Shown here: one piece after another, positions 19,450 to 28,337 of the stretch
How the letters are laid out: every line of letters starts with the position of its first letter
How positions within the stretch are numbered: the stretch's first letter is position 1
Origin: Rhodospirillaceae bacterium
GTDB taxonomy: Bacteria; Pseudomonadota; Alphaproteobacteria; Rhodospirillales; Rhodospirillaceae
Assembly: GCA_009693785.1 (NCBI GenBank)
Contig: SHWP01000002.1
Coordinates: 59,128 to 123,127 of the forward strand
Direction: 5' to 3'
DNA length: 64,000 nt
The notes under the pieces: generated by a model
What the model was told of the DNA's origin: nothing
The model's input: the letters and a program-made list of their open reading frames with translations, nothing else
Databases searched by the model: none
Made by a program: the position numbers and the translations under genes

Positions 19450-20124
19450 TCAATTCAGGCGCAATTGAAACGTCATCCACGCGGCAAAGCCCAGCAAAAT
19501 AACCGCCGAGGATTTGTTGATCAGGCCCAGCGTCGACGCGCCAATCTTGGCACGAAAGGCTGCCACGGACCCGCTCAACAACAGCCACCAGGCCATGGAA
19601 CCAACAAAAGCACCGCTGACCAAGGCGATAGCTTGGCCGAAGGCGGTTGCAGCCTCAGTGTTTGCGGGTGCAGCCAGCCCCGCGCCAGCAAAGATCGCCG
19701 CGAACGACAAGATCGTCATGGGGTTGGTGAGCGTGAGCGCGCAGGTGCTGGCAAACGCCACCCATAACGAACCGCCCGGTTGATTCACGTTGCCCGCGTC
19801 GGCATCGCGGGGTGTCTGCCGCCACGTGCTCGACGCGATCCACAACAGCACAGCAATACCGGCGATGCGTAAATAGGGCCCCGTGCTTTGAAGAATCAGC
19901 GTCACCGCTGTAATGCCGAACGCACCAAGGGCAGCGTACATGGCATCGGCTGTGGCCGCACCCAACCCGGTCACAAAACCCGCGGCCATCCCCGATGCTA
20001 AAGTGGTGCGCATGCACAGAATGCCGATGGGCCCCACCGGCGCTGCAATAGACACGCCGATAAGCAGGCCTTTAGCGAAATCTGTGAGGAACTCAAACAG
20101 GGCGATTCTCCCAAACAAGATCAT
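19450..20124 (-). CDS. LysE/RhtB family amino-acid exporter
   Basis: LysE-type translocator, 224 residues from ATG 20124; the track start is a TTG six codons upstream. The opening FAKGLLIGVSIAAPVGPIGILCMRTTLASG is the family hallmark (the usual aPGP loop reads APVGPIG), followed by about six membrane helices. LTNPMTILSFAAIFAG in the middle matches the conserved NP loop. Expected to export amino acids or related metabolites across the inner membrane; the substrate cannot be predicted. It lies between the degenerate methyltransferase and accA on the same strand. Confidence 0.88.
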   Translation of the reverse strand: MILFGRIALFEFLTDFAKGLLIGVSIAAPVGPIGILCMRTTLASGMAAGFVTGLGAATADAMYAALGAFGITAVTLILQSTGPYLRIAGIAVLLWIASSTWRQTPRDADAGNVNQPGGSLWVAFASTCALTLTNPMTILSFAAIFAGAGLAAPANTEAATAFGQAIALVSGAFVGSMAWWLLLSGSVAAFRAKIGASTLGLINKSSAVILLGFAAWMTFQLRLN

Positions 20125-20176
20125 GTTGCCGGTGTCATCCAACCGGCTTTGCGGGTTTTGGAGAACCGGGGAGCGG

Positions 20177-21130
20177 CTAAGCGGAGGCGGTGCGGCCCAT
20201 TTGCGCGAATTTTTCGCGGCGTCGGGCGCGTAATTGGCCAGCGTCGACTTTGACCAACTGATTCAATTGAGTTTCAATCGCATCGCGCACGGCCGAAACG
20301 GCTGCTTCGGGTGAGCGGTGCGCCCCGCCCACGGGTTCGTGAATAATGCCGTCGATAATGCCGAGTTTTTCTAAATCCTGCGCTGTCAACTTCAGCGCTT
20401 CGGCGGCGGACTTGGCTTGTTCGCCATCGCGCCACAAAATCGAGGCGCAGCCCTCGGGCGAGATCACCGAATATATCGAATGCTCCAGCATCAGCACCAC
20501 ATTGCCGGTGGCCAGCGCAATCGCACCGCCCGAGCCGCCTTCGCCGATGATCACGGCGATGAGCGGCACGCGCACATCAAGGCAGGTTTGAATACACCGC
20601 GCGATGGCTTCGGCCTGGCCGCGCTCCTCGGCGCCCACACCGGGGTATGCGCCTGCGGTATCGACGAGGGTAATGATCGGCACGCCGAATTGGTCGGCCA
20701 CCTGCATCAGGCGGCGAGCCTTGCGGTAACCCTCGGGGCGCGCCATGCCGAAGTTGTGTTTGATGCGTGTCTCGGTGTCGCGGCCTTTCTCAAGCCCGAT
20801 CACCATGACGCTGCGGCCCTTGATGCGGCCCAGGCCGCCCACGATAGCCGCGTCTTCGCCGTACAAGCGGTCACCCGCCAGCGGCAGGAAATCTTCGATC
20901 AACGCTTTGATGTAATCGACTGCATGGGGGCGGTCGGGGTGGCGCGCGACTTGCGTTTTCTGCCAGGGCGTCAGCCTGGCATAGGCCGAGGTCAGGTCGC
21001 GTTCGACCTTGGCCTGCAGGCGGCCGACTTCCTCGGCGATGTTCATGCCATCCGAGTCAGACAGATGCCGCAGCTCGGCAATCTTGCCTTCGATTTCGGC
21101 AATGGGTTTTTCGAAGTCGAGAAAGTGCAT
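20177..21130 (-). CDS. accA: Acetyl-CoA carboxylase carboxyltransferase subunit alpha
   Basis: AccA, 317 residues (family about 318), cytoplasmic; with AccD it transfers carboxyl from biotin to acetyl-CoA, making malonyl-CoA for fatty acid synthesis. Visible landmarks: N-terminal [18 protein letters not shown] coiled helix, [50 protein letters not shown], and the CoA-site region [33 protein letters not shown]. No motif is missing. accD and other acc genes are not in the window, as is usual. Confidence 0.97.
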   Translation of the reverse strand: MHFLDFEKPIAEIEGKIAELRHLSDSDGMNIAEEVGRLQAKVERDLTSAYARLTPWQKTQVARHPDRPHAVDYIKALIEDFLPLAGDRLYGEDAAIVGGLGRIKGRSVMVIGLEKGRDTETRIKHNFGMARPEGYRKARRLMQVADQFGVPIITLVDTAGAYPGVGAEERGQAEAIARCIQTCLDVRVPLIAVIIGEGGSGGAIALATGNVVLMLEHSIYSVISPEGCASILWRDGEQAKSAAEALKLTAQDLEKLGIIDGIIHEPVGGAHRSPEAAVSAVRDAIETQLNQLVKVDAGQLRARRREKFAQMGRTASA

Positions 21131-21312
21131 CGCGCGATCGGTCCCTAGCTCGAAATGCGGTGCTCGTGGCCCGCAATTTTATTGATGAATTGGCGCGGTT
21201 CTATGTAATGACGGCGCGCGGGGCATCAATGCCCAAGGAGGGTTAACAAGTCAACCAATGGCCAGCAATTTTACCGCTTTACAAAACATAATGCATTGAT
21301 TTTAAACGATAA

Positions 21313-22167
21313 TTATGGGCTCTCATGGAGCCCCGCGATGATCGCCTCAAGGTCTGGTTCTTGGGTGGGCCCGATGATGCCATGGCGAATGGCAAAATCG
21401 ATGATCACCAAATTGACGTTGAATTTGAAGCGGCTGGTCTCGCGCACCCCGGCCAAAATTTCATTGAGCGGAACCAACTCAAACGATGAAATTTCTCCAT
21501 CGCGGTTGATGGGCACAACGGCCTCGGGCATCTCAAGGTCGAAGCAGAATAATGTATCGACCTTCAAACCCTCGGGCGCATCGAAGCTATAGGTGATCGT
21601 GCCGGTGGGCTGCGCCTGCCGGGCAAACGATTCATCCAGCCCGGCCTCTTCGCCGCATTCCTTGACCAGGTTGTCCATGAGGCTCAGGTGTGCGGGTTGC
21701 CCGCCCGCGACCATGTTGTCGAGCTTGCCCGGTTCCACACGGCAACTCATGGCGCGCGTGCCAATCCACAAATGAATGCCCGATGGGCGGCGGACAAACC
21801 CATTCACATGCACACCAAACGCGCGGAAACCAAAGCCCGGAACCAGCGCGCGGTCGATGCGCAGTTGCTCAGGTTCGGCCCAATTATTTTTCACACCATA
21901 AAGTTCGCCGCTTGGTTTCAAGAACGCGCCGGACGCAGATAGTTCGGGCACGATGGCGGCCAGGGCTTGGGTGCGCTTGTCCACTGTGTCGAGGGGTGGG
22001 GCGAATGTCACATGATCGGCGCGCACATCGAAGACAGCGCCAAACTGTGTCAAACCCGCGCAGCGTTCGGGCGTGACAAAACCAAAACGCGCGCCCTCGA
22101 TCAGAAACGGGCGATAGCGTGCCAGGTCGCGGGCATTGCAGCGTTTGATTTTATCGAGAAAGCTCAT
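21313..22167 (-). CDS. Nudix hydrolase with DUF4743 N-terminal domain
   Basis: 284-residue protein. The N-terminal half (IKRCNARDLARYRPFLIEGARFGFV) matches the DUF4743 domain, which precedes a Nudix domain in thiamine-pyrophosphokinase-related proteins. The Nudix box GGQPAHLSLMDNLVKECGEEAGL deviates from the consensus: Leu replaces the first Glu and Lys the Arg, while the EExxG core is kept. Such proteins hydrolyse nucleoside diphosphate derivatives, in some cases damaged thiamine pyrophosphate; the substrate here is unknown. ATG 22167 is the only plausible start. Confidence 0.85.
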   Translation of the reverse strand: MSFLDKIKRCNARDLARYRPFLIEGARFGFVTPERCAGLTQFGAVFDVRADHVTFAPPLDTVDKRTQALAAIVPELSASGAFLKPSGELYGVKNNWAEPEQLRIDRALVPGFGFRAFGVHVNGFVRRPSGIHLWIGTRAMSCRVEPGKLDNMVAGGQPAHLSLMDNLVKECGEEAGLDESFARQAQPTGTITYSFDAPEGLKVDTLFCFDLEMPEAVVPINRDGEISSFELVPLNEILAGVRETSRFKFNVNLVIIDFAIRHGIIGPTQEPDLEAIIAGLHESP

Positions 22168-22274
22168 GGGGGCATCCGACCCTTGGCCGACGGGGGAACA
22201 TACCTTTCAATAGGATGCTCTGGTCCTTATCTTCTGTCCTCACCGCTAAGCTGACAAGCATTAACGTGAGCGCC

Positions 22275-22985
22275 ATGATTCAGAAAACCGCGATTGCCAC
22301 CGCAATCATTTCGATCTTCGTCGTGCAGCAAATGTCGCCGTCACGCGCGGTAGCGCAACCATTGCCTGCGAGCAAATCGCCGCAGTTCTGCATCATGGTT
22401 CAACAGAAGTTAGCAGCCACCGCGCTGGTGGGTGAAAACACCATCTTCGACGACATGCCATCGTACCGGCATTCAAAGCCAGCCGTGCAGCCGTTGAAGA
22501 TTTATCAGGTTGTCACCTTTGCAAATCAAAAGCCCATCGTCGTGTCGTGCAAAATGAAAACGTCTGCGCACCTGCGCGAAATTTTTGGCGCGAACGCCGC
22601 GGGCCAACAGCTCTTCTGCCCTGACATCGCGCGGCTGCTGCAACAACAAGCCGTCGACGAGCTAACCAGCGCTGGCCAAGCCGATGCTGCAACGTTGGCT
22701 GCAAAATTTGTGATTGATGTTGATAAGCCGTTTGTCGCGGGCAAGGATTACCTCGCAGACTTTCGCACCATTTATCGCGCCGAGGACGGCGTGGTGCACG
22801 TGAGCTCGCCCGGGCTCTACCAAGACCCCGAGAGTTGGTACACCCCACTGCTGCCGGAGTTCTTGAAGGGCCAAAGCTATTGCCACTTGGCGACGGTTGA
22901 GTATTTGAAGGCGGTGGCCACCGGCGAGATGGTGCCGGGAACAATCATCACGACCCACGACGATGCGCCGACCAAGCCTCATTGA
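22275..22985 (+). CDS. Secreted protein of unknown function
   Basis: 236 residues from ATG 22275; the track start (22215) precedes the signal peptide. MIQKTAIATAIISIFVVQQMSPSRAVAQ is a signal peptide with AVAQ cleavage site, so the product is periplasmic or secreted. I do not recognise the mature domain. It has about five cysteines (FCIMVQQK, VSCKMKT, LFCPDIARLL, SYCHLATVEYL) that could form disulfides. It lies upstream of an NmrA-like gene and an alpha/beta hydrolase on the same strand, with a 77-base gap, so the three may form one unit. Confidence 0.7.
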   Translation: MIQKTAIATAIISIFVVQQMSPSRAVAQPLPASKSPQFCIMVQQKLAATALVGENTIFDDMPSYRHSKPAVQPLKIYQVVTFANQKPIVVSCKMKTSAHLREIFGANAAGQQLFCPDIARLLQQQAVDELTSAGQADAATLAAKFVIDVDKPFVAGKDYLADFRTIYRAEDGVVHVSSPGLYQDPESWYTPLLPEFLKGQSYCHLATVEYLKAVATGEMVPGTIITTHDDAPTKPH

Positions 22986-23062
22986 ACGTTGCTGTTCACG
23001 CAGGGGTTAGGTGCGCGCGATCGGCTTGTGAGCGCTAATACCTGTGAAATAGGGTTAGTGCC

Positions 23063-24247
23063 ATGAACCGCGACACAGCCGTTAAACTCGCTCAGCAGGC
23101 CATCAAGGCCAATAACAAGCGGCTCGTGGACGCGCTGTTCGCACGCAAGGCTGAGCGATCACAAGCCCCGCCCGCATCCGCACCATCACAACTGCCGACC
23201 ATCGCTGTCACCTGTGCCACCGGGTGGGAGTGCTATGCGATTGTCGAGGAGCTTGTGGCCACGAAACGCTTTCGGGTACGCGCCCTGTACCGCACGCCTG
23301 GCACGCAAGCCGCCGCACGTCTGGAAGCGCTGTTGAAAAAAACCGAAACCGAGAGCCCGGGCATCCTTACGCTGCAATCGGGCGTGGATATGAACTCGAC
23401 CGAAACACTCACCCGCGCTTTTGCGGGTTGTACGAGCGTGGTGCTGTATAACACCGCCAACACCAGCCAGGCTGGCAAAATCACAAACCACGGCAATGAT
23501 CCGGTGGGCGGGCGCCCCGTGGTGATGCGCCAAGTTCTAGCCGCGCTTGAAGCGTTGCGGGCCAACCCATCGGTGCGCCAAGTCATCACCCTGATTTTCC
23601 CGACCGACAAAGTCACCGGCATCGCCGATGACGCGCCGGCCATTCCGTGGTGGATCGACCAAAAACTGCGCCTGTCGGATTTCTTGCGCGCCCAGGGCGT
23701 CAACGTCACCTGCATTTACCGGCCCGCGTATTATTATGCCATGCACCGCGTCGATTATACCGCTCAAGCGCATTTCCGCGGCAGCGGTGCGTTGTCGCGA
23801 AACATGATTACCGAGAACAACATCCCCGGCATTACCGACCCCGATTTCATGGTGAACTGGATTGATGTGCGCGACGTGGGTAAATGGGTTGGCACGTGCT
23901 TCGAATACCCCGAGGTTTTTATGAACAAAGATCTGTCGCTGGCCTCAGCTGCGCTCACCGGCCACCAACTTGTCGAGATCGCCGAGCGCTGTAACCGGCA
24001 CGGCACGAAATTCCGTTATCGCCAATTCCCGCTGTGGCTGATGAAAGTGCTCAGCCGTGTCTCGGAAGAAGTGGTTTATCCGCTGCGCTACGCCGAGTGG
24101 TACAACGCGAAGGGCAACGGTTATGACTTCGCGTGCCAGGATGACTTGGCCGACCTGAACCGCGTTCATCCGCTCTGGACATTCGAGCGCGAGCTTGAAT
24201 TTTGGGGCATCAACAACATCAAACCCTCTGCGGGTGCGAAGGCTTAA
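23063..24247 (+). CDS. NmrA-like NAD(P)-binding Rossmann protein
   Basis: 394 residues. After about 45 N-terminal residues a Rossmann fold begins (IAVTCATGWECYAIVEELVATKRFRVRALYRTP), as in NmrA/NAD(P)H sensor-type proteins of the atypical SDR group. The glycine motif is degenerate (TCATGWEC instead of TGATGxxG), so cofactor binding is uncertain. The middle RQVITLIFPTD and FLRAQGVNVTCIYRPAYYY fit the family layout. No membrane segment is evident. It is followed by an alpha/beta hydrolase after 5 bases. Confidence 0.75.
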   Translation: MNRDTAVKLAQQAIKANNKRLVDALFARKAERSQAPPASAPSQLPTIAVTCATGWECYAIVEELVATKRFRVRALYRTPGTQAAARLEALLKKTETESPGILTLQSGVDMNSTETLTRAFAGCTSVVLYNTANTSQAGKITNHGNDPVGGRPVVMRQVLAALEALRANPSVRQVITLIFPTDKVTGIADDAPAIPWWIDQKLRLSDFLRAQGVNVTCIYRPAYYYAMHRVDYTAQAHFRGSGALSRNMITENNIPGITDPDFMVNWIDVRDVGKWVGTCFEYPEVFMNKDLSLASAALTGHQLVEIAERCNRHGTKFRYRQFPLWLMKVLSRVSEEVVYPLRYAEWYNAKGNGYDFACQDDLADLNRVHPLWTFERELEFWGINNIKPSAGAKA

Positions 24248-24252
24248 AGGTT

Positions 24253-25035
24253 ATGCGTTGGGTTCGTTGGACAATCGTTGCCGTATTAGCGCTGGTGGTC
24301 ATCGCCTATGGGGCGATGGTGCAGCAACAGTTTGCGCGTCATGCCGACGCATCGCCCATCGCGGCGATTGCCGCAACCTCCGATGATAACGTCAAGGTCG
24401 ATGAAGGCCGCTATCTCACGTTCCGGCCGCTGCATGTCAAAGAACGCTTGGGTCTGATTTTTTATCCCGGCGCTTATTGTGATCCGCGCGGCTATGCGCC
24501 GACATTGAAGCCACTGGCGGCGGCGGGCTATCGCGTCATCGTGGTGCCGATGCCATTCGAACTGGCCATTCTGGGAATCGAGCGCGCGGCCGAGGTCCAG
24601 GCCGCAAACCCTGATTTGAAAAACTGGGTGATCATGGGCCACTCGCTTGGCGGTGCATCGGCGTCCGTGTTCGCCAACAAACATGGAGAAACATTGGATG
24701 GCGTGGTGATCTGGGATTCATACCCGCCAACGTTCGCAAGCTTGGCCGACTTTCAAAAGCCGGTGTGGCACATTCATCGCGCGACACCGGATGGCGCGCC
24801 GCCAGAGTCGTTTGTGAAGCAGCGCGGTTTGTTTCCGCGCGACAGCCACTGGGTGCCCGTTCCCGGCGGCATTCACATGAACTTCGGCTCGTTCACAGGC
24901 GGTGGTTATCAAGAGGACTGGGCGCCGAGCATCAGCCGGGCGGACCAACACAAGATCGTTATCGCCGCGACATTGCAAGCGCTGGCCGATATCGAGCGTG
25001 GTGGAAAAGCAGCCCCGGCTGATGACGTGCATTAG
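24253..25035 (+). CDS. Membrane-anchored alpha/beta hydrolase
   Basis: 260 residues from ATG 24253, with AAAGGTT before it; the track start at 24202 lies inside the NmrA gene. Residues 1-22 (MRWVRWTIVAVLALVVIAYGAM) form a membrane anchor, so the catalytic part faces the periplasm. GHSLGG is the nucleophile elbow, and a D(S)YPP and GGIHMNFG supply the likely Asp and His of the triad. The domain resembles the alpha/beta hydrolase group that includes PF12695. Substrate unknown. Starts 5 bases after the NmrA-like stop. Confidence 0.82.
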   Translation: MRWVRWTIVAVLALVVIAYGAMVQQQFARHADASPIAAIAATSDDNVKVDEGRYLTFRPLHVKERLGLIFYPGAYCDPRGYAPTLKPLAAAGYRVIVVPMPFELAILGIERAAEVQAANPDLKNWVIMGHSLGGASASVFANKHGETLDGVVIWDSYPPTFASLADFQKPVWHIHRATPDGAPPESFVKQRGLFPRDSHWVPVPGGIHMNFGSFTGGGYQEDWAPSISRADQHKIVIAATLQALADIERGGKAAPADDVH

Positions 25036-25050
25036 CCACGCGTCGTCGCT

Positions 25051-25136
25051 TCACGTTTCGCATCGCGTCATACCGGACATGAATAATCATGCCGCTGCAG
25101 TATATCCGCGCCTGTTAAAAACCCTGTTATAACAGG
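25051..25136. repeat. Dispersed intergenic repeat, copy 1
   Basis: A 25-base block ending in CGCGTCATACCG (25051-25075) matches 54756-54780 at 22 of 25 positions. It is followed 35 bases later by CCTGTTAAAAA and the perfect palindrome CCTGTTATAACAGG (25123-25136); the second copy also has a CCTGT...AACAGG element. No transposase is near. Confidence 0.55.
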
Positions 25137-25258
25137 CGGAACAGGTGCCAGCCGACGGCCTTGCCGTCTGGCCAATAGACGGCGCAATTCAGCTCAAGCT
25201 ATAGTCCTGCCACGCGGCGGCAACTTGGACCGCGACATCGCCTAGATCCGGAAGCATC

Positions 25259-26029
25259 GTGGCCCCACCCTCATCGTCAAATGTCTGGTCCGAGATTCGC
25301 GAGCGGGCAACCTTTGTTGTGGTGGTGGCGCTCACAACCGCATGGGCGGTGATCGTGCTGGCCTACCTCTCGAAACTTGGCGCATCGGCACTCATGCAAT
25401 TACCCGTCGGCGACATGGCGGCCTTGCTGGTGGCCATATCGGCGCCCGTGGTGGGGTTGTGGCTGGTGGCTGGCGTGCTCGGCCAGCGTCATGAACTTGC
25501 GAGCCTGCGGCGCAGGTTGGGCGAGATCACATCGCAAGCCCGCAACAGCATGCAACACACCGAAGTGCAGTCGCGCGCGATTTTGGAAATGGAGTCACAG
25601 CTCAAACGAAGTGCGGCCGCGGGCACACGCACACTCGTGCTGCAAGATCTGGCCGCACAGGCTGCCATCGTGGGCGAACGGCTTGGCATCATGAAAAGCG
25701 ATGCCATCGATATGGCCTGGGCGCGGTTTGGCTCGGGGGATGTCGGGGCTTTTGTGCAGCCGCTGATTAGTTATCAGGGGCAACATCCCGACCTGGCCGA
25801 ACGCATGGGCGATGCGGTGGTGCGCGATCACCCCGCGCGTGCTGCACTGACCGGGTTCATCCGCCGCTATGACCGTCTGATCGCAGCGCTGGCCGATGAC
25901 AAGCTCGCCCAAGAAACGCTGGAAGAGGGACCCTTGGGCCGTGCGGTCAGTTTATTCAGAACCGCCGAGGCCCGAGCGCAATCCATACCAGCCGATGCAG
26001 CTAACCCAGCAGGCGAGGCCTCGGCATAA
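25259..26029 (+). CDS. Hypothetical inner-membrane protein
   Basis: 256 residues from GTG 25259, with GGAAG before it. Residues about 18-40 (ATFVVVVALTTAWAVIVLAYL) and 52-74 (AALLVAISAPVVGLWLVAGVL) are membrane segments; the rest (residues 78-240) looks soluble and helical, with QRHELASLRRRLGEITSQ probably a coiled coil. I recognise no family. Four bases separate it from the next gene, so the two are coupled. Confidence 0.75.
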   Translation: MAPPSSSNVWSEIRERATFVVVVALTTAWAVIVLAYLSKLGASALMQLPVGDMAALLVAISAPVVGLWLVAGVLGQRHELASLRRRLGEITSQARNSMQHTEVQSRAILEMESQLKRSAAAGTRTLVLQDLAAQAAIVGERLGIMKSDAIDMAWARFGSGDVGAFVQPLISYQGQHPDLAERMGDAVVRDHPARAALTGFIRRYDRLIAALADDKLAQETLEEGPLGRAVSLFRTAEARAQSIPADAANPAGEASA

Positions 26030-26032
26030 AAC

Positions 26033-26431
26033 ATGCCGTCATTCACAAAGAAGGTTCTGGGTGCGTTGGGTGTGAAAGCTGCACCTACGGCCCCGGCGGC
26101 AAAACCAAAACCCCAACATAAATCAGTTCTGCCACCGACTGACCGCGAGGCCTTGGTGAAAAACGCCATGGCCCTCTATCGCAAAAACGCTGCGGGCATG
26201 CGTGGCCGGATCGACGAAGCGTTGAAGCAACTCAAGGATGAACCGCTCAATCTGCGCGATGTCGATTCCATGACCCGCCTGCTGAGTATTCGACGGGCCT
26301 TCCTTGATCTGCGCCGATTGATGAATCACCGCGACCGGCGCTACCTCGTCCTGGCGGGTTTGCGCGAGTGGTTGGAGCAAACGCCCAAAGTGGCCCCGCC
26401 AGGCGTCAAAAAGCTGGTGGTAAAGCGTTGA
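26033..26431 (+). CDS. Hypothetical protein
   Basis: 132 residues, basic, no membrane segment. The first 35 residues are Ala/Pro/Lys-rich and low complexity (APTAPAAKPKPQHK); the rest is charged and helical (REALVKNAMALYRKNAAGMRGRIDEALKQLKD). No domain is recognised. It starts 4 bases after the membrane protein and probably works with it. A possible weak terminator follows at 26459-26479. Confidence 0.7.
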   Translation: MPSFTKKVLGALGVKAAPTAPAAKPKPQHKSVLPPTDREALVKNAMALYRKNAAGMRGRIDEALKQLKDEPLNLRDVDSMTRLLSIRRAFLDLRRLMNHRDRRYLVLAGLREWLEQTPKVAPPGVKKLVVKR

Positions 26432-26458
26432 TAAGACGCTGGTTTTTAGGACGTTCCA

Positions 26459-26479
26459 GGGCCATTCTGGTGGCCTTTT
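26459..26479 (+). terminator. Possible weak terminator
   Basis: GGCCA and TGGCC flank a 6-base loop (TTCTGG) and are followed by TTTT. The stem is only five pairs, so this is a tentative call. It would separate the two hypothetical genes from rpmB. Confidence 0.35.
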
Positions 26480-26483
26480 CACC

Positions 26484-26512
26484 TTGACGGGGCGGGGGTG
26501 GAACGGTAAAAC
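26484..26512 (+). promoter_or_regulatory. Candidate sigma70 promoter of rpmB
   Basis: TTGACG, a 17-base GC-rich spacer and TAAAAC, ending 57 bases before the rpmB start. The -35 is close to consensus and the spacing is ideal; the -10 is less good. Confidence 0.6.
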
Positions 26513-26569
26513 CCGCGCCTTCCAAGCGGTTGGCTTTGGCCTGCCGAATCCGAATTTATGAGGTTTCCC

Positions 26570-26866
26570 ATGGCCCGCCGTTGCGCCGCCTCCGGCCGAG
26601 GCGTTCAGTCTGGCAATAACGTCAGCCACGCCAACAATAAAACCCGCCGCCGGTTTTTACCCAACCTGCACGCGGTGACGATGGTGAGCGACACCCTGCG
26701 TGTGAAAATCCGCCTGCGCCTGACCTCGCATGGTTTGCGCACGGTGGAAAAGCGCGGCGGCATCGATGCCTTCTTGCTCTCAACACCCGATGCCAAGTTG
26801 CAGCCCGAAGCGCTGACGATCAAGCGCCGGGTGAAAAAGGCCAAAGCGGCTCAAGCCGCCGCCTAA
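26570..26866 (+). CDS. rpmB: 50S ribosomal protein L28
   Basis: Ribosomal protein L28, 98 residues from ATG 26570 (the track start 26558 adds MRFP). It opens MARRCAASGRGVQSGNNVSHANNKTRRRFLPNL, the standard L28 signature, and shows a conserved LRVKIRLRLTSHGLRTVEKRGGID. The start is preceded by AGGTTTCCC. It has its own candidate promoter (26484-26512) and terminator (26887-26911). Location near cobST is typical of alphaproteobacteria. Confidence 0.97.
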   Translation: MARRCAASGRGVQSGNNVSHANNKTRRRFLPNLHAVTMVSDTLRVKIRLRLTSHGLRTVEKRGGIDAFLLSTPDAKLQPEALTIKRRVKKAKAAQAAA

Positions 26867-26886
26867 TCCAGGCAAACAGAAATTCG

Positions 26887-26915
26887 AAAGCCCGCCGGTT
26901 TGGCGGGCTTTTTTA
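26887..26915 (+). terminator. Rho-independent terminator of rpmB
   Basis: Ten-base stem AAAGCCCGCC / GGCGGGCTTT with a 5-base loop, followed by TTTTATTTT. It starts 20 bases after the rpmB stop. Confidence 0.9.
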
Positions 26916-26917
26916 TT

Positions 26918-27358
26918 TTACACGTGCGCCAATAGACTCCGGGCGATCTGAACCCAAAGCACTGTCAAAGCAATCCAGCCTAAGAAAAAAGCATAAGCAC
27001 GGTGGCGCACGTTGTTATACGTCAGGTGAATGGCGCTTTGAGCGAGGCGGAAAACCACATAAGCCCAAGCCGTGAAATAAGTGCCGGGCGTAACGGCCTC
27101 GACGGCATAGGCCGTGAGGCAGGCCAGATAAAAAACCACCGGCGCCTCGAACAAATTCATGTAGTGACGCGCGGCGATCGTCACATATTCGGGTTCGGTA
27201 CCGCCTTGAAATGCCGTGTAATATTTCAGCGGCATCTCGCGCATGCGCAACGTTCGCACCCGAACGTACGCCAGCCGGATGAAGGCGGCGATGGTCAGCG
27301 CCACGACCATGAGCATCGGCACGAAGATCAAAGCTTGATTGAACGTCATCTCGACCAC
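26918..27358 (-). CDS. MAPEG family membrane protein
   Basis: 146-residue MAPEG-type integral membrane protein with four expected helices. The residue pattern (GGTEPEYVTIAARHYMNLFEAPVVFYLACL and YVVFRLAQSAIHLTYNNVRHRAYAFF) is characteristic of the bacterial MAPEG members, which bind glutathione or lipids; the enzymatic role is unknown. Start GTG 27358 is chosen because GGGAGAGAG sits just upstream. Faces rpmB tail to tail across the L28 terminator. Confidence 0.85.
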   Translation of the reverse strand: MVEMTFNQALIFVPMLMVVALTIAAFIRLAYVRVRTLRMREMPLKYYTAFQGGTEPEYVTIAARHYMNLFEAPVVFYLACLTAYAVEAVTPGTYFTAWAYVVFRLAQSAIHLTYNNVRHRAYAFFLGWIALTVLWVQIARSLLAHV

Positions 27359-27371
27359 GGCTCTCTCCCGC

Positions 27372-27803
27372 TCACGACGCGACTGCTGGGGCTATTTTAG
27401 TGGCGTCTTGGCTAGTGCCTAGGGTTTTACCCGCCGCATGAGCCGGGCTTGGATGTTTAACGGGCGAGGTTTTGCCATGCGTGGCCAGTTGCCGCTCGGC
27501 TTCGTTCCAACTGGGCAACGAATCGCCCGTCCAATCGAAACGTGCCGTGGCGGCCTCGTCACACCAGTTCACCAGATGCGGCATGGCCTTGCGGTGCGCG
27601 CCCGACAGCATGAAAGCGCGCATAGCAGCGACATCTCGCCACATCGTTAGTGTCCAGTAAGCCCCATTCGACTGGCGTACAAACGCGCCGAGGTTTCCCT
27701 CAGCGCGTTTGGCTTGTTGGATTGATGTCACGGAGTACCAAAGAAACGCTGGGGCATACCAAGCTGATCTCAGTCTAAGGCGTGTTACAGAAACGGTAGG
27801 CAT
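27372..27803 (-). CDS. DUF3291 / ABM-like protein
   Basis: 143 residues. The region VTRLRLRSAW ... YWTLTMWRDVAAMRAFMLSGAHRKAMPHLVNWCDEAATARFDW matches the layout of small dimeric alpha-beta barrel proteins of the DUF3291 or antibiotic-biosynthesis-monooxygenase group. The C-terminal 40 residues are low complexity (ThrSerProAla-rich). No enzymatic residue can be assigned. It lies 13 bases upstream of the MAPEG gene on the same strand, possibly cotranscribed. Confidence 0.7.
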   Translation of the reverse strand: MPTVSVTRLRLRSAWYAPAFLWYSVTSIQQAKRAEGNLGAFVRQSNGAYWTLTMWRDVAAMRAFMLSGAHRKAMPHLVNWCDEAATARFDWTGDSLPSWNEAERQLATHGKTSPVKHPSPAHAAGKTLGTSQDATKIAPAVAS

Positions 27804-27827
27804 TACGAATCTTCTCCAAGCTGACTG

Positions 27828-28280
27828 TTATTGGCCAGTTACACCTGCGGCAGTGGCAACCTGCGGGCTGTAGGCGTCACGGGTGAGCTGGATGTTGGCC
27901 TTGACCACATCTAATGTCGAGTAGCCGGTCTTGGCGCGCGATGGCGATAGTACGCTTGCGGCGGTTACCGCAGAGTCGCAATAGGAAGCTGCGCGCTCGG
28001 CATTCTGCAAACGCAACCAGCCGAGGCACAAATTTTGCAGCGCTACAACGCGGTCATAATCGCGCACCTTGTCGAGCGCTCGTTCGGCATGGCTGATGGC
28101 GCGTTCGTCACGTCCCATCATGAGTGCCTTGGTCGACTGCGCCACGGGAATCGATTTGTCAGGCCATAACCAGTTTGGCTCGATTGGGCTCTTGGCAAAG
28201 GCCGATCCCATGGCCGCCAAGGACATGATCAAGACGAGTGTTAACGTGATGATATCCAACGAGTAATTGACGCGGTTCAT
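27828..28280 (-). CDS. Secreted TPR-like hypothetical protein
   Basis: 150 residues from ATG 28280, which has AGGAGG five bases upstream; the track start at 28379 is too long. A signal peptide (LTLVLIMSLAAMGSAFAKS) predicts export. The mature part has a helical repeat pattern (SHAERALDKVRDYDRVVALQNLCLGWLRLQNAERAASYCDSAVTA) that looks like one or two TPR units with two cysteines. Function unknown. It is divergent from a LysR gene across a region of 20-base-phased repeats, which suggests LysR control. Confidence 0.75.
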   Translation of the reverse strand: MNRVNYSLDIITLTLVLIMSLAAMGSAFAKSPIEPNWLWPDKSIPVAQSTKALMMGRDERAISHAERALDKVRDYDRVVALQNLCLGWLRLQNAERAASYCDSAVTAASVLSPSRAKTGYSTLDVVKANIQLTRDAYSPQVATAAGVTGQ

Positions 28281-28337
28281 GACAACCTCCTGTTTTGCCA
28301 GGCGTGGGCCGGTGTTGGAGGGGAATCTAAGATACCA

